From NCBI GenBank assembly GCA_030560485.1, contig JAKTTS010000043.1:1-52817 (forward strand): a stretch of DNA of 52,817 nucleotides, in the 5' to 3' direction. Positions 19,801 to 29,062 of this stretch are shown here, one piece after another. Every line of letters begins with the position of its first letter. Within the stretch, counting starts at the first letter, position 1. The notes beneath the pieces were generated by a model. It saw only the letters and a list, made by a program, of their open reading frames with translations, was not told the DNA's origin and did no database searches. Origin of the DNA: Ascoidea tarda (nom. inval.). Lineage: Eukaryota > Ascomycota > Saccharomycetes > Ascoideales > Ascoideaceae. A program made the translations under genes and the position numbers.

Positions 19801-22800
19801 ATTTAGCCATTTTGAATAGTTGTGCTCTTCACTCATATGATGCTATCTTTGAATTTCAAGATGATATAATTCATCTTTCGTCAATGCTTTTTCACAAATT
19901 AAAAGGCCCTGCTGTTTACGTATCATCCTATTTTGTTCATGAAATTTTAGATTCTTTGACTACAATTAGATTAAAGGAAACGAGATTGATAAATCCTATC
20001 TATGCATTTCATAAGGGTGTTGATGAAACATGCTGGGGTGGCTTTCAGTTTGATGAATCTCGGTTTTCAAAAGAAAACCTATCATTTGATTGGTACATAC
20101 CCAGCAGAAGAGAAACTGAATTTGCGATTAGATTTTTTACTCTTCATGTTGATGAATGCTTAAACTCTATGAATGAATTAATTAGAAACTCAATTGAAAT
20201 CAATTCACTGGATGTTTTATCATTTACTGACGAATTCCGTAAATGTTTATCATATTTGAGTCATGCCTTATCCGGTATTTCTGGTTTATTGGATCCCAAC
20301 TTTGATGAAAAAATGTTAGCTAACAATAATAGCTCCACCAATTTAATTGGGTTACTAAACAGTAAGAGAAATATCCAACCTCATTTATTGAGCAGCAAAC
20401 TAGCTACAATTAGTAGAATCAGAAAAGACTATAGCGCAACTCCTAATATCTTTGAAGATCAGCAACCGAATTCTTCTAGTATTTTAGTTTCAAGTGAAGA
20501 GAATAAAGAAGAGGATAAAAACCAAAATGACATAACTGATGATAGTATTCTTGAGCAAAATCCACCAAACAAGCAAGACGATGATTCAATGGCAGAAGAG
20601 TTGGCTTCTCTTGAAGGGCTCAACATTGAATCTGTGAGGATGTCTCCTTCGATTTCAACTTCAAGTGTTTATAATATTCCCTCAGATTTTTCAACAAATA
20701 ATATGCTAGGTCCCTCAGGTTCTGGTTTTGATGATGGCTCGATGACGCCATTGGCAAACCCTTCTCTTACGTCAAGAGAACAAAAGTTATACAACTGCAA
20801 TTACTTTTTTGGAGATGATAATTATACTAAATATTATGATGATTTATATGTCAAAATTAATCAATTGCATAAAAAGATTGGAATGAAGTTACATGATTAC
20901 TTTGAATTTTTGGTAAAAAATAATTCTAATGATGTGAAGCTCATCAATATGTTCTTATATTGCTTAAATATTTGGTTTTGTGATGTTGGTTTTGAATCTT
21001 CATTAAAAGATATGGATGAAAGCAAAATTGGCTATAAGTTTATGAGTGATATTCAGGGTATTTATAAGGTCAGAAAACCTTTCACTAGAATTACTTTGGG
21101 ATCAAGAATAATGAAATACCATCGTCAAAGGTGTTCATTGCATGCCAACAGTCGATTCCAAACACTGGCAGACTCTTTATTATTAGAAGATTTGTTGAAT
21201 TTATCTACCTCTGTTTATTCCGAAGTATCTCATTCTGCTCAAAATGTTTTAGTAGATGCTATGAAAAAGGTTCTGGGATCTTACAAAGTATTGGAAAAAT
21301 ATTTATTTTCTACCAGAGATCAATCAAATAATATAAAACCATGCTTTGTGAAAACTTTAGACTCAAAAAACTACAAAACAATCAAGAATTTATTGCATCT
21401 CTTCCAATTTAAAAGAATTAAAAACAACGTGTTTTCTGATTATAAAAATATTTCAACATTTGTTGAGTTTTTAATTAACTGTTTGTTGTATGACGATACC
21501 ACTATAAATGACTTAGCTTTTAGTATTTATAAAGATTTTATTGGTTCTCTCAAAGTCCCAAGTTCTGTTTGTCTTATTGATCTAAAGAAAATTGATTGCA
21601 TCAAGCCACCTGACGATTTTGCGCAGCATGATATTAAAGCTGTTAAATCTGCCAAAGATAGAAAAAGAAAATTCTATCTAGACCAACTTAAAGGATTACA
21701 GAAACAAATACTAGAACTAGAGAAAAGTAAAAAAAACCACTGGAAGTTATCGCTCTTAAATTTAACTTTATTGATAAATTTGCAGAACGATATTGATATT
21801 GATTTAAACACAGATGTTTTTAGCTTATTGGTGCAAAGAACAATTGACAAACATCCCGTCATATCTGGAAGGTGTATTAGTGGTTTAACCAAATTATTTG
21901 ATAAAATTAACACTTTATCAATGAATGAATATGTTGTTTCAAATAGATTCGACTTGAATTTTTTGCCAAAGGAGTTCATGGTAGTAGATACCAATTCAAA
22001 TTATTCCAAAATCTCCTATACACAATCATTTTTAAATGAAATGAAAAATATTGACAATCCTAGTTATTTCATTGACAATAAAGCCTACATTGGATGGTTA
22101 TTTTGGGACTCAAATCTTACAGTTGTGAATCCTCATAATTTCATTGACATTAAATTAAAAAAACATGAAGCAGAAATATGCAGAAACCTCAATTTATTGA
22201 TTACAAAAGAGTGGTTTCAACACTTGGTTCATCTAATTATACAAAACAATTATATCAAGTCAAGTTTTCAAGTGTCTCATGTTTATTTGATTGTTATAAT
22301 AGTTCATTTAATTTCCAACAATTATCTATCGCATATCTCTTATCAGGATTTGCTAGAAATTTTGGAAAAAACTTATGAAAAAGATGAAAAGAGTACACAT
22401 ATTGTGGTCTGCGAATTTATCTGCGGTCTACTATTATCAACAAAATATACATTGGAGGAATATATTCCGGAGCGTGATAAAGCCATTAAATCAATGTTAA
22501 AAACGATTTTAGAAAATGATTTAAATCCTGAAAACAGTACTGTTTGGAAAATATTTTCCTGGTGGATTCCTTCCCATGCTGACACTCGGAGATTCTATCC
22601 CGTTATTCGTCAATTAATTGAATTTGAACTTGATAAGAATTCTAATTCTGCAGTTATTCAATCAATCAGATTGAAGTACCTCAAATCATTTTTAACAGTT
22701 GTTACTTGGAAGTATCTAGATAAAGAGAATTTATTGGATTTATTATTGAAAAATGCTTCATTTCCATATGAAGCTGTTAGAAAGGAAATTGGTGGATTGC

Positions 22801-23822
22801 TTTATGTTACTGTTTTTTCATTTCTTAACGAATCATTGCCCGATGCGTTATCTTTCATTGAATCAAACCAGGTAGATTCTCTTGGTGCTGTTCCCTATGT
22901 TATGCCTCAGCATGTTTTTGCTAAGCTTTGTAATAAATTTAATGAAATCGAGTTATTGTACTCTACGATTCCACCAGATGCAAATGTTATGGTAATAATG
23001 AATTCAGATTACGTACATGCTTCTAAAACAATGTTATCATGGTTAAATCAAATGCTTAGGTCATGTTCTTGTCTTTCGATTATCGGTTTGATCCCAAGTC
23101 ATATATTTCCATTTTTGTTTAAGTTGGCAACAATGAAAGATGTTTGCAAATTAGGTAATATCAATTTGACACCATCAATACAGGGTATAGCTCAAATTCC
23201 ATATACAAAAGGCCAATTAAAACCGATTGTTGATATGATTGTCAAATTTGGTAAGGTCTATGCTAACAGTTGGCATGAATTACTTCGTTTAATTGTGTTT
23301 GTTGAGGTGTTTTACTTCAAGCAAAGTCTAAACCTATCTGTTGGAGATCGAAGAACATTATTTGAATATATTCAAAGTTTACTTTTTAACTCAAATTTAG
23401 AGGTAAGAGAACTCTCAAGTAGCACACTATCAGGGATGATTCATGTTGCTCCTCAGGTTCAAAGAGAGCTTTTAATTAAAGAGTGTATAGAAAAATTTGG
23501 CACTATATTAACTAATAAAAAGAAAAAGAGCAAACTTCCAAATGGAGCTACTATTAAATTTCATGGGGCTGTTCTAGGCCTTGGTTCGTTGGTGGCAGCT
23601 TATCCATACGTATCACCACCTCCAAAATGGATTCCTGATGTGGTCGGTATTTTATCCAATAAGACTTCTGGTTATTCAGGTTTGGTAGATAAAACCGTTA
23701 AAGAAATATTAAGTAATTTCAAGAAAACTAGACAAGACACTTGGAAAGTGGATAGTAGAATTTTTTCTGAGGAACAGTTGGAAGATCTTGAAGGTGTATT
23801 ATGGAAAAGCTATTTTATTTAA
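16890..23822 (+). CDS. BLM10: Proteasome activator Blm10 (PA200)
   Basis: This 2310-residue HEAT-repeat giant is comparable with S. cerevisiae Blm10 (about 2143 aa). Residues 1-150 are an Asn/Ser/Pro-rich disordered extension. A Ser-Asp repeat (near residues 281-297) precedes a long alpha-solenoid. The C-terminal about 140 residues (LEVRELSSSTLSGMIHVAPQ, HGAVLGLGSLVAAYPYVSPP, PKWIPDVVGIL, EQLEDLEGVLWKSYFI) match the conserved PA200/Blm10 end domain. Blm10 caps the 20S core particle, opens its gate and aids its assembly and nuclear import. Docking normally uses a C-terminal hydrophobic-Tyr-X motif, for example YYA. Here the last three residues are Tyr-Phe-Ile, so the penultimate Tyr is replaced by Phe. 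The start chosen is the first ATG after a pyrimidine-rich leader. Confidence 0.95.
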   Translation: MSLSDSSNIKSPPSANSTTNSSNNTNNATNNAASNIRNPQFKNPIQSPVLKPSPFPVQLNISQNLISSPTPIRNNLLNTSRYRPNTPSFLTSRNSSPAPPLSHSNSYSNYNNLNSFLSSTNNSNLNNLNRSSSNLSLYSINSPLQRQRTGDSISNLDPIEQLRLEHYSLDYPINDDLLYNYQFTDRNSRFFSRLKKRNLNLPKLLPYKTENFLDQAKYLSHIVTHLYIAINSLDLQGVISISSNDLNFNAYKNNDQYLFDNEAANNESNNNQNLFEINDHSDSDSDSDSDSDDDNDDVDNLETLSSSSAFTNSKKSSAVVNVRHWTSELKTWIKMKNNMPISLKIDLIKVYYYLSLARGQPIALSAYVDMFVLLIKSDIYILKQFGLRLDYLPLYKEFENIFPHPDASFDTLNKSTHKHLMRLALYANYFFDDSPDTLLQIFQKCLSKYSIPTASISLSTLYSLLPCSSIHILKFYPSFFHIWQSALKIKNVDSHITSLLARSTEFLLIESSINSRLENLHATAFGKFGYFTLDQFDTLFTNLLNSLKISTNKFGSTSSSSFYTGFSTMIVFSINGSRSLENDGLLDKLSNIIDIIETYLHPSNTGEWSSNITQFLTSLITQYLRRFNLESFGSLSSLPSENKLNDQITKRFINILLPKILVGIQSKLDVIARLYIASLSALCYLNSELVLSSVLLDFYESLTSDSTPNHRLMAVIRQFTFLGRYFVSTKVFRIHVVKLLSLTIPAIDSNDLNKTLCCLMLILTLASFTPFADLTKSSKTHDNEFIDPNLADDVIQNHLMFLQSKFGGLDDIQFDGMENQDYFTLDDELEKKALMSSTLGFENLLNQIIYKLFPLVENLPEPSRKEANSENNIQKVLTRTIAVLFESLSDELFEKFSDQFLLFIRKNVYYNANELVSNISGLIVKRDCKKQFPKFMLFLLPRIYEDISENGAGISRSGIDVLPRDQPLFCYLAILNSCALHSYDAIFEFQDDIIHLSSMLFHKLKGPAVYVSSYFVHEILDSLTTIRLKETRLINPIYAFHKGVDETCWGGFQFDESRFSKENLSFDWYIPSRRETEFAIRFFTLHVDECLNSMNELIRNSIEINSLDVLSFTDEFRKCLSYLSHALSGISGLLDPNFDEKMLANNNSSTNLIGLLNSKRNIQPHLLSSKLATISRIRKDYSATPNIFEDQQPNSSSILVSSEENKEEDKNQNDITDDSILEQNPPNKQDDDSMAEELASLEGLNIESVRMSPSISTSSVYNIPSDFSTNNMLGPSGSGFDDGSMTPLANPSLTSREQKLYNCNYFFGDDNYTKYYDDLYVKINQLHKKIGMKLHDYFEFLVKNNSNDVKLINMFLYCLNIWFCDVGFESSLKDMDESKIGYKFMSDIQGIYKVRKPFTRITLGSRIMKYHRQRCSLHANSRFQTLADSLLLEDLLNLSTSVYSEVSHSAQNVLVDAMKKVLGSYKVLEKYLFSTRDQSNNIKPCFVKTLDSKNYKTIKNLLHLFQFKRIKNNVFSDYKNISTFVEFLINCLLYDDTTINDLAFSIYKDFIGSLKVPSSVCLIDLKKIDCIKPPDDFAQHDIKAVKSAKDRKRKFYLDQLKGLQKQILELEKSKKNHWKLSLLNLTLLINLQNDIDIDLNTDVFSLLVQRTIDKHPVISGRCISGLTKLFDKINTLSMNEYVVSNRFDLNFLPKEFMVVDTNSNYSKISYTQSFLNEMKNIDNPSYFIDNKAYIGWLFWDSNLTVVNPHNFIDIKLKKHEAEICRNLNLLITKEWFQHLVHLIIQNNYIKSSFQVSHVYLIVIIVHLISNNYLSHISYQDLLEILEKTYEKDEKSTHIVVCEFICGLLLSTKYTLEEYIPERDKAIKSMLKTILENDLNPENSTVWKIFSWWIPSHADTRRFYPVIRQLIEFELDKNSNSAVIQSIRLKYLKSFLTVVTWKYLDKENLLDLLLKNASFPYEAVRKEIGGLLYVTVFSFLNESLPDALSFIESNQVDSLGAVPYVMPQHVFAKLCNKFNEIELLYSTIPPDANVMVIMNSDYVHASKTMLSWLNQMLRSCSCLSIIGLIPSHIFPFLFKLATMKDVCKLGNINLTPSIQGIAQIPYTKGQLKPIVDMIVKFGKVYANSWHELLRLIVFVEVFYFKQSLNLSVGDRRTLFEYIQSLLFNSNLEVRELSSSTLSGMIHVAPQVQRELLIKECIEKFGTILTNKKKKSKLPNGATIKFHGAVLGLGSLVAAYPYVSPPPKWIPDVVGILSNKTSGYSGLVDKTVKEILSNFKKTRQDTWKVDSRIFSEEQLEDLEGVLWKSYFI
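17731..17778 (+). repeat. Ser-Asp dipeptide-coding repeat inside BLM10
   Basis: GATTCC/GACTCT hexamer units encode a run of alternating Ser and Asp followed by Asp/Asn. It forms a likely disordered, casein-kinase-2-type phosphorylatable acidic patch. Confidence 0.8.
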
Positions 23823-24002
23823 ATTTTCTACACTAAAAAAGCATGATTTTTCGCTGTTATATTTATAGAAATACCAATTTTTTTGTTTTTAATGATTTAT
23901 GATTATAGCTGTTTAATCTAGATTCTTGTTTCCAGAGTTAAGTTAATGTATATTGTAGTTGTAAAACGAATAAAATAATTTATGAAATTAGTAGTTTATC
24001 TG

Positions 24003-26804
24003 TTAATCATCAGCGGGAAAATCAGGTATATTAAACATTACATCAAACAAGTTGTTTGTAGGTGGTCTTTCCATGTTTTCAAACAAAAAATCATCAATAT
24101 TAAAACCCAACGTTTGATCCAGGTCAAAAGGATTTCCATTTAATATTGTTGAAACTGGTGGAAGTTGTGTAGATTTAGGATAATTTAAAGTATAATCAAA
24201 CAGGTTGGGAAACAGTTGTTGCTCAACACTGGCACTATTGATTGGTGTAGGAAATGGGTCATGTAGTCCATTGTTTCCGTCAATGGTAAATTGTTGATCA
24301 ACTGGATTATTGTTTGAATTATTGATTGGATTATTGTTAATCGACTTATTATTGATTTGTTTATTAGCAGTCTGCTCATTTTGGAGATTGTTCAATGGTT
24401 TTTCTATCATGTTTCTAGTAACGATAGATTGACCACTCAAAAACTCACGTATGCCTTTTTCATAGAGTTCGCAATGTGTATTTTGAGGTTGAGAGCTGGT
24501 AATATACAAGTTAGCAGTAAACTCGGAAAATTCTTTTTCTTTTTGAAAATACAATCTAACTGTTTGGTTGAAAAGCTCATCAACATCGGTAGAGGAGTTG
24601 TTGTTATTATAGGCTTTGACTGCGATTGTAACCATTTTTTTAATTACTGTTTTTAGAATGGTATGATTTTCTTCTAATTCATGCCTTTTTTTAAAACCAA
24701 AACAATTCATGTAATCAAAGCAACATTGTATCATTAATAGGATATCATCCTTAATAGTTGCAGCTTTAGGAAATTGGATAATGTAGCTAAATAGAGTAAT
24801 AAAAGCAACGCTGGGATAGAAAAATAACCAGTTGATAGTTTGAGAGAATGCATCTCTATCAATGATAAAAACTTTTCTTGTAAGTTTAATCATTTCTCTA
24901 GCAGCGTTTAAATATCTAGACAAGCATTTATGCTGTATTTTTTCAGTTAATTTGGATTGTTGTTCAGAGTTCGGTTGCAATTTTGTCTTTGGACCTATCC
25001 CATTAGGAATTTGAAAAGCCATTCTATTGATAACTAATGAATGATAATAATAGGCAAATTTTAGCTCAATTACATTGTAGTACTTTTCGTCAAACAAATA
25101 TTCAACACTGTCATCGCCATATGGAGCTAAAGGATCACTTTTAGTGTTGTAATCATCACTACCCAAGACAATATCTTTTTTAAAGATATCAAGTAATGAA
25201 TCCTGCCAATTATTTAAACAGGTATTTAAATCATCAATGGAACGAACAATATCAATTAAGGATTTTCCCTTTAATGCATTTGCAGAAAACAAAGTTTTAT
25301 ATGTTTTTGAACAAATTTTAGAAAATTTAATACGATAGAAAGAAAGTACAGTTACCAAACCGGTGTCATCTCTTCTGGCAATTTTATCAAGACTCTCTTT
25401 TAGTTTTTCATTTGACATGTTTCCTATAATGCCCAGCACCAATTTAATTGATTTAATATTTATTGTGGGGTCAGAACCAAGCAATACAAAATACTTGAGA
25501 TGATCTTCGTCCATTGAACTCACATCATCATCATTTATAATTTGGGGTTTTCCCATTCTCATACAATTATCAAGATAATACAAGATGAACCAGATTCGTT
25601 TTTTTTCAATAATGTACCTGGGACTCAAACCATCATAGGATTCCTTTCTGTGTAGGGATAGTTGTAGAGCTAATCTAATGGCAGTTGATAGTAATAGATG
25701 ATTTGCACCATAAGTGGAAAGTGTGTCATAAAAATAGAGAAAAATGATGCCCTTAATGGCTTTTAAACCGTCGCCAATAATTGAAATTTTTTGAAAAAAA
25801 TAGATGGAGTTCATATAATGAGTGTCCATCAATTCTTTAAAATGAGTTTCAGTTAAATTCAATTTATATTTTTTTAGTAAATCAGTAACAACATGAGAGC
25901 TGTTTTTAGAATGAATCAATTGGAGGCCAATTGAGGCACCAAAGGCAATGATGACATTCATTATTAGAAAATCCGAGTAACTTAGTTTTTCATTTTGATT
26001 TTTATTTATAAATAAAAAGTAATGTTCAAAGATTTCAGCAAATTCTTGTTTGGAAAATAGAACAACAGGACCCTTTAAAAGTGAGTTTAAATCAAGAAAT
26101 AGTTTTACAATTTCAATTCTTGGAATGGGAACAACATTATTTTTGGTACAAGATTCTATCCAGAGTTTTGATTCAACCAAGTTGAGTTTACGGATATCAG
26201 CAGATAGTTCCTGTAAGCTGGCAGAGATTTCGAGATACGAATCAATATCTAGAGGGTTTAATTTTTCTTGCAACCAACCCAAGCCTTTATTGGAAAAAAT
26301 AGAATAGGTACAATGATAAGGAATTGTGTTTTGAAAGCTCAAGGTATCAGTGGAGATGCCAGAGATGTTATCCAAGCATTTTTGATCGATTTCTTGTTTA
26401 TTTGGAGCGTTTGAGGGAAAATCCTCAATAGAAGAAGAATCGATAATGGAGCCCTTCGAATGAATCAATTTGAAATCATCATCATTGCTCAAATCGCAGT
26501 CATTGTCACCAGGAAAATTGCCCAATAAGTTTTCCAAGGATTTTCTTATATCGTTAGAAACAGCAGAGGATTTGAGCAAGACTTGGAGAACAGAAGTAAT
26601 ATTATCTAGTTTTTTCTCTAGTATATCGTATTTGGAGACATATTTCTTGGATCTTTCCTGCTCGATATATTCACAAGTGACCTTGAAATGGGAGCAGCTC
26701 TTGCAAGGGAACAAGCCGTCACACTTGATCTTTCTTGAGCGGCAGAAGTTGCAGGCTTTGGAAACCCTTCGTTTTTTGCTGTTAGAGAAGGAGTTCATGC
26801 TCAA
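24003..26804 (-). CDS. Zn2Cys6 (Gal4-type) fungal transcription factor
   Basis: The product has 933 residues. The DNA-binding domain is at the N-terminus, with six zinc ligands Cys18, 21, 28, 34, 37 and 44 in perfect C-x2-C-x6-C-x5-C-x2-C-x6-C spacing after a basic KKRR. A linker and a coiled-coil dimerisation helix follow (YDILEKKLDNITSVLQVLLK). The middle is a fungal-specific TF domain with the typical LRLALQLSLHRKE and KKRIWFILYYLDNCMRMGKP. The C-terminus is Asn-rich and ends in a candidate acidic/hydrophobic activation region (LDQTLGFNIDDFLFENME and FDVMFNIPDFPADD). Its zinc knuckle wording is closest in my memory to the Hal9/Tbs1-like group, but I cannot assign an orthologue or target pathway. 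It lies downstream of the DUF2841 gene on the same strand, with its own 626-bp promoter region. Confidence 0.9.
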   Translation of the reverse strand: MSMNSFSNSKKRRVSKACNFCRSRKIKCDGLFPCKSCSHFKVTCEYIEQERSKKYVSKYDILEKKLDNITSVLQVLLKSSAVSNDIRKSLENLLGNFPGDNDCDLSNDDDFKLIHSKGSIIDSSSIEDFPSNAPNKQEIDQKCLDNISGISTDTLSFQNTIPYHCTYSIFSNKGLGWLQEKLNPLDIDSYLEISASLQELSADIRKLNLVESKLWIESCTKNNVVPIPRIEIVKLFLDLNSLLKGPVVLFSKQEFAEIFEHYFLFINKNQNEKLSYSDFLIMNVIIAFGASIGLQLIHSKNSSHVVTDLLKKYKLNLTETHFKELMDTHYMNSIYFFQKISIIGDGLKAIKGIIFLYFYDTLSTYGANHLLLSTAIRLALQLSLHRKESYDGLSPRYIIEKKRIWFILYYLDNCMRMGKPQIINDDDVSSMDEDHLKYFVLLGSDPTINIKSIKLVLGIIGNMSNEKLKESLDKIARRDDTGLVTVLSFYRIKFSKICSKTYKTLFSANALKGKSLIDIVRSIDDLNTCLNNWQDSLLDIFKKDIVLGSDDYNTKSDPLAPYGDDSVEYLFDEKYYNVIELKFAYYYHSLVINRMAFQIPNGIGPKTKLQPNSEQQSKLTEKIQHKCLSRYLNAAREMIKLTRKVFIIDRDAFSQTINWLFFYPSVAFITLFSYIIQFPKAATIKDDILLMIQCCFDYMNCFGFKKRHELEENHTILKTVIKKMVTIAVKAYNNNNSSTDVDELFNQTVRLYFQKEKEFSEFTANLYITSSQPQNTHCELYEKGIREFLSGQSIVTRNMIEKPLNNLQNEQTANKQINNKSINNNPINNSNNNPVDQQFTIDGNNGLHDPFPTPINSASVEQQLFPNLFDYTLNYPKSTQLPPVSTILNGNPFDLDQTLGFNIDDFLFENMERPPTNNLFDVMFNIPDFPADD

Positions 26805-27430
26805 TTCAATAGTCTGGTTGAGGCAGCACCAGCTCAGCTCAAAACGCAGAGGAAAAAGTAAGGAGATTAATCAGCGGTCAAGGCGACATTCTGCTGGATT
26901 ATGCAGAAGTAGCGGAAGCAGCGTCAGGAGAAAGAAGCACAACAGCGACACAGCTGCAGCTCCGGCAGCAAGCACCGCAGTACTGGTGTTTCTGCCGCAC
27001 GGACCGTTTTCGGAAGCACAGCCAGGGTCCCGAAGGAGGCGGAGCGGAAGAGGACGGTTTCTCAGGAGTCCCAACGGCTGTTGCCGTTTTCGGAAGCTGA
27101 CTCGTTTAGGAAACTAGCAGAACATGATATATTAAAGACATTAACAATAAGCAAGCACTCACAAAAAGTATGGTACAAAATAATCTACAAAACCAAAGAT
27201 AAGAATGAAAATAAAAGTGAAAATAAAACGAACAAAATCTACAGACCAATCTAGCACCATGCAAAATTGCAACCAACCCAAAGCAACACAAAAAATTATA
27301 ACAAAAACATCAGCAAAAAACATAACGAAAATAATACAACTAAAATAATATAACTAAAACAAAAAATGAACAAACAAAATGAGAAGAAGAAAAAAGATTG
27401 TATAACATTGGATTTCAATTTTAATTTCTG
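26805..27430. other. Promoter of the zinc-cluster gene, with a GC-rich island
   Basis: Positions about 26815-27115 form a GC-rich island with sharp edges in an AT-rich setting, directly upstream of the zinc-cluster ATG on the minus strand. From 27116 to 27430 the sequence is A-rich and forms the 3' flank of the YDR124W-like gene. No tRNA or other RNA gene folds convincingly. The long plus-strand frame at 26470-27117 is antisense to the factor and is not called. Confidence 0.5.
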
Positions 27431-29062
27431 CTAACCCTTTTTGGATTTTTTAGGTGAGTTTTGCATGTCTTGAGAATTCTGTCGTTTCCTATTTGAACCT
27501 ACTATATCAGTGGTTTCGGGATCATCATTAAAATATGAGGAACCTGTTGAACTCTGCGCTTCAATATCATCAGATGCGTTATTCTCATTTAAATTATTTA
27601 ATACCTGATAAAAATCTTCTGCTAGAAAATTTGAAGTATTAACGGCTATATTTTCTGAATACTTGCTTGAACTTTGTTCAAGACTTATATTAAGATTCAA
27701 CTCTGAATTTAAATTAGGTCCCAAGTTTGGATTGGAAAGTAAACCAGCACTTGAGCAAAAACTATTCAAGTCCATATAACTATACAAATTATGAATTTGT
27801 TCATTATCTCTATTACCGGCTGATTGAGTAATATCACTTCCCGTGGTTTGTTCGCTTGTTTGAGATTCTGAAATAATAGCATTTGCAAAAACATTTGAGT
27901 CACAATGACCTTGATATATAATGGATTCGTCGAAACCCGAACTGTTAAGACTGGAATTTTGCTCACTTGTTGATGTTGGATTTGATAAACTTGACAGAGT
28001 TACTATATTATTATTTTCCGGTCTATTAAGACTTTTACACTTGTTTTCAATTAATTGGTGCAATGATTGACATCTGACTTCATAACTTGAAAAAAAACAC
28101 CAATGGATATATCCACCTTTATCAAAATATTTTTGATGCAAGTATTTACTAATATATTCTCTTTTGTTTTTTAAAACACCTCCTGCACTTGTTTTCACTT
28201 TTGATAAATCGGTAACTTCAATAAATTTATTAAAATCATCAACGTGTTTTCCATCATTATAAAATTGAATTAATTTATACTTGTTAACGTAATGTGCAAT
28301 ATAAAAAACTTCATCCATTAACGCCATAATTGCTGGACAATTAACTTTATTTCTACTGAAATACAATGTTCTTCTTAGTTTTGAAACAAAACCAAAAAAA
28401 TCTTCTCCTAAAAAAGAGTATGTTGGATTTCCGTTTTTGTCTTTTATATTCAATCTTTCATCTTGTATGTCCATTAAAAGTAAATGCAACACAACTGCTA
28501 TCCTATCTTCTCTCTTCATATGGTCTGGCTCAGTATGTTTGGTATTAGGAGGCCACCAGGGAGGAAGATTTGATCCACTGTAAGGATATTGGCTTTGTTT
28601 TTTTTTATGAATCACAACAATCCACGCTTTTAGAATTTCCTTTAAATCATCTTGCCCAATAAAATCTAAAACTGTACTTATATGTGCACTAACTTTCTTC
28701 TCATTAGTTATATCTAGCTGACATGTTCTATGATCACCATTAAAAATAGCCTTTAAAGGTGGATGGAATTTAATATATAGAACTGAAGATCTCTTACTGA
28801 TTTCCTCCAAAGTTTTGATGGTGCTTCTAACAGGACTGATAGGAGAAAATGTTTCTGTTTTCAAAATTTTTGTTAAGGTGTTTAATATTTTATCGTTTTT
28901 AAAAACCTCTTTTAGATGTCTTTCATAATTATTAAACTGACTAGATGAATGAATAAATGGTGATCCATTGGATTCAGCCTGCTTTTCAACTAAGAAAAGA
29001 TACTTTTTTTTTTCAAGATCTTTACAATTATCATGAATCGTATCAACAAGATTTGAAAACAT
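27431..29062 (-). CDS. YDR124W-like protein with DUF2841 helical-bundle domain
   Basis: The product has 543 residues. Residues about 125-290 contain the DUF2841 core: LPPWWPPNTKHTEPDHMKRE (the two Trp are 169-170), followed by DRIAVVLHLLLMDIQ. The pair WWPP plus PDH-K-eR is the signature of the fungal family that includes S. cerevisiae YDR124W and the Aspergillus hrmA-associated cluster protein. The molecular function is unknown. In S. cerevisiae, YDR124W is reported to be strongly induced by alpha factor. The C-terminal about 190 residues are Ser/Asn-rich and disordered, ending in a basic tail (NRKRQ and PKKSKKG) that could be a nuclear localisation signal. There is no signal peptide or membrane span. 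A 1.4-kb upstream region separates it from TSR1. Confidence 0.75.
   Translation of the reverse strand: MFSNLVDTIHDNCKDLEKKKYLFLVEKQAESNGSPFIHSSSQFNNYERHLKEVFKNDKILNTLTKILKTETFSPISPVRSTIKTLEEISKRSSVLYIKFHPPLKAIFNGDHRTCQLDITNEKKVSAHISTVLDFIGQDDLKEILKAWIVVIHKKKQSQYPYSGSNLPPWWPPNTKHTEPDHMKREDRIAVVLHLLLMDIQDERLNIKDKNGNPTYSFLGEDFFGFVSKLRRTLYFSRNKVNCPAIMALMDEVFYIAHYVNKYKLIQFYNDGKHVDDFNKFIEVTDLSKVKTSAGGVLKNKREYISKYLHQKYFDKGGYIHWCFFSSYEVRCQSLHQLIENKCKSLNRPENNNIVTLSSLSNPTSTSEQNSSLNSSGFDESIIYQGHCDSNVFANAIISESQTSEQTTGSDITQSAGNRDNEQIHNLYSYMDLNSFCSSAGLLSNPNLGPNLNSELNLNISLEQSSSKYSENIAVNTSNFLAEDFYQVLNNLNENNASDDIEAQSSTGSSYFNDDPETTDIVGSNRKRQNSQDMQNSPKKSKKG

Noticed and set aside
26868-26935. Plus-strand AGCGGTCAAGGCG followed by a 6-bp hairpin, resembling part of a tRNA
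   Set aside because: The loop is 8 nt, with no T arm or acceptor pairing.
26470-27117. 215-codon plus-strand frame
   Set aside because: Antisense to the zinc-cluster DNA-binding region, whose own signature is certain; the rest is the GC island.
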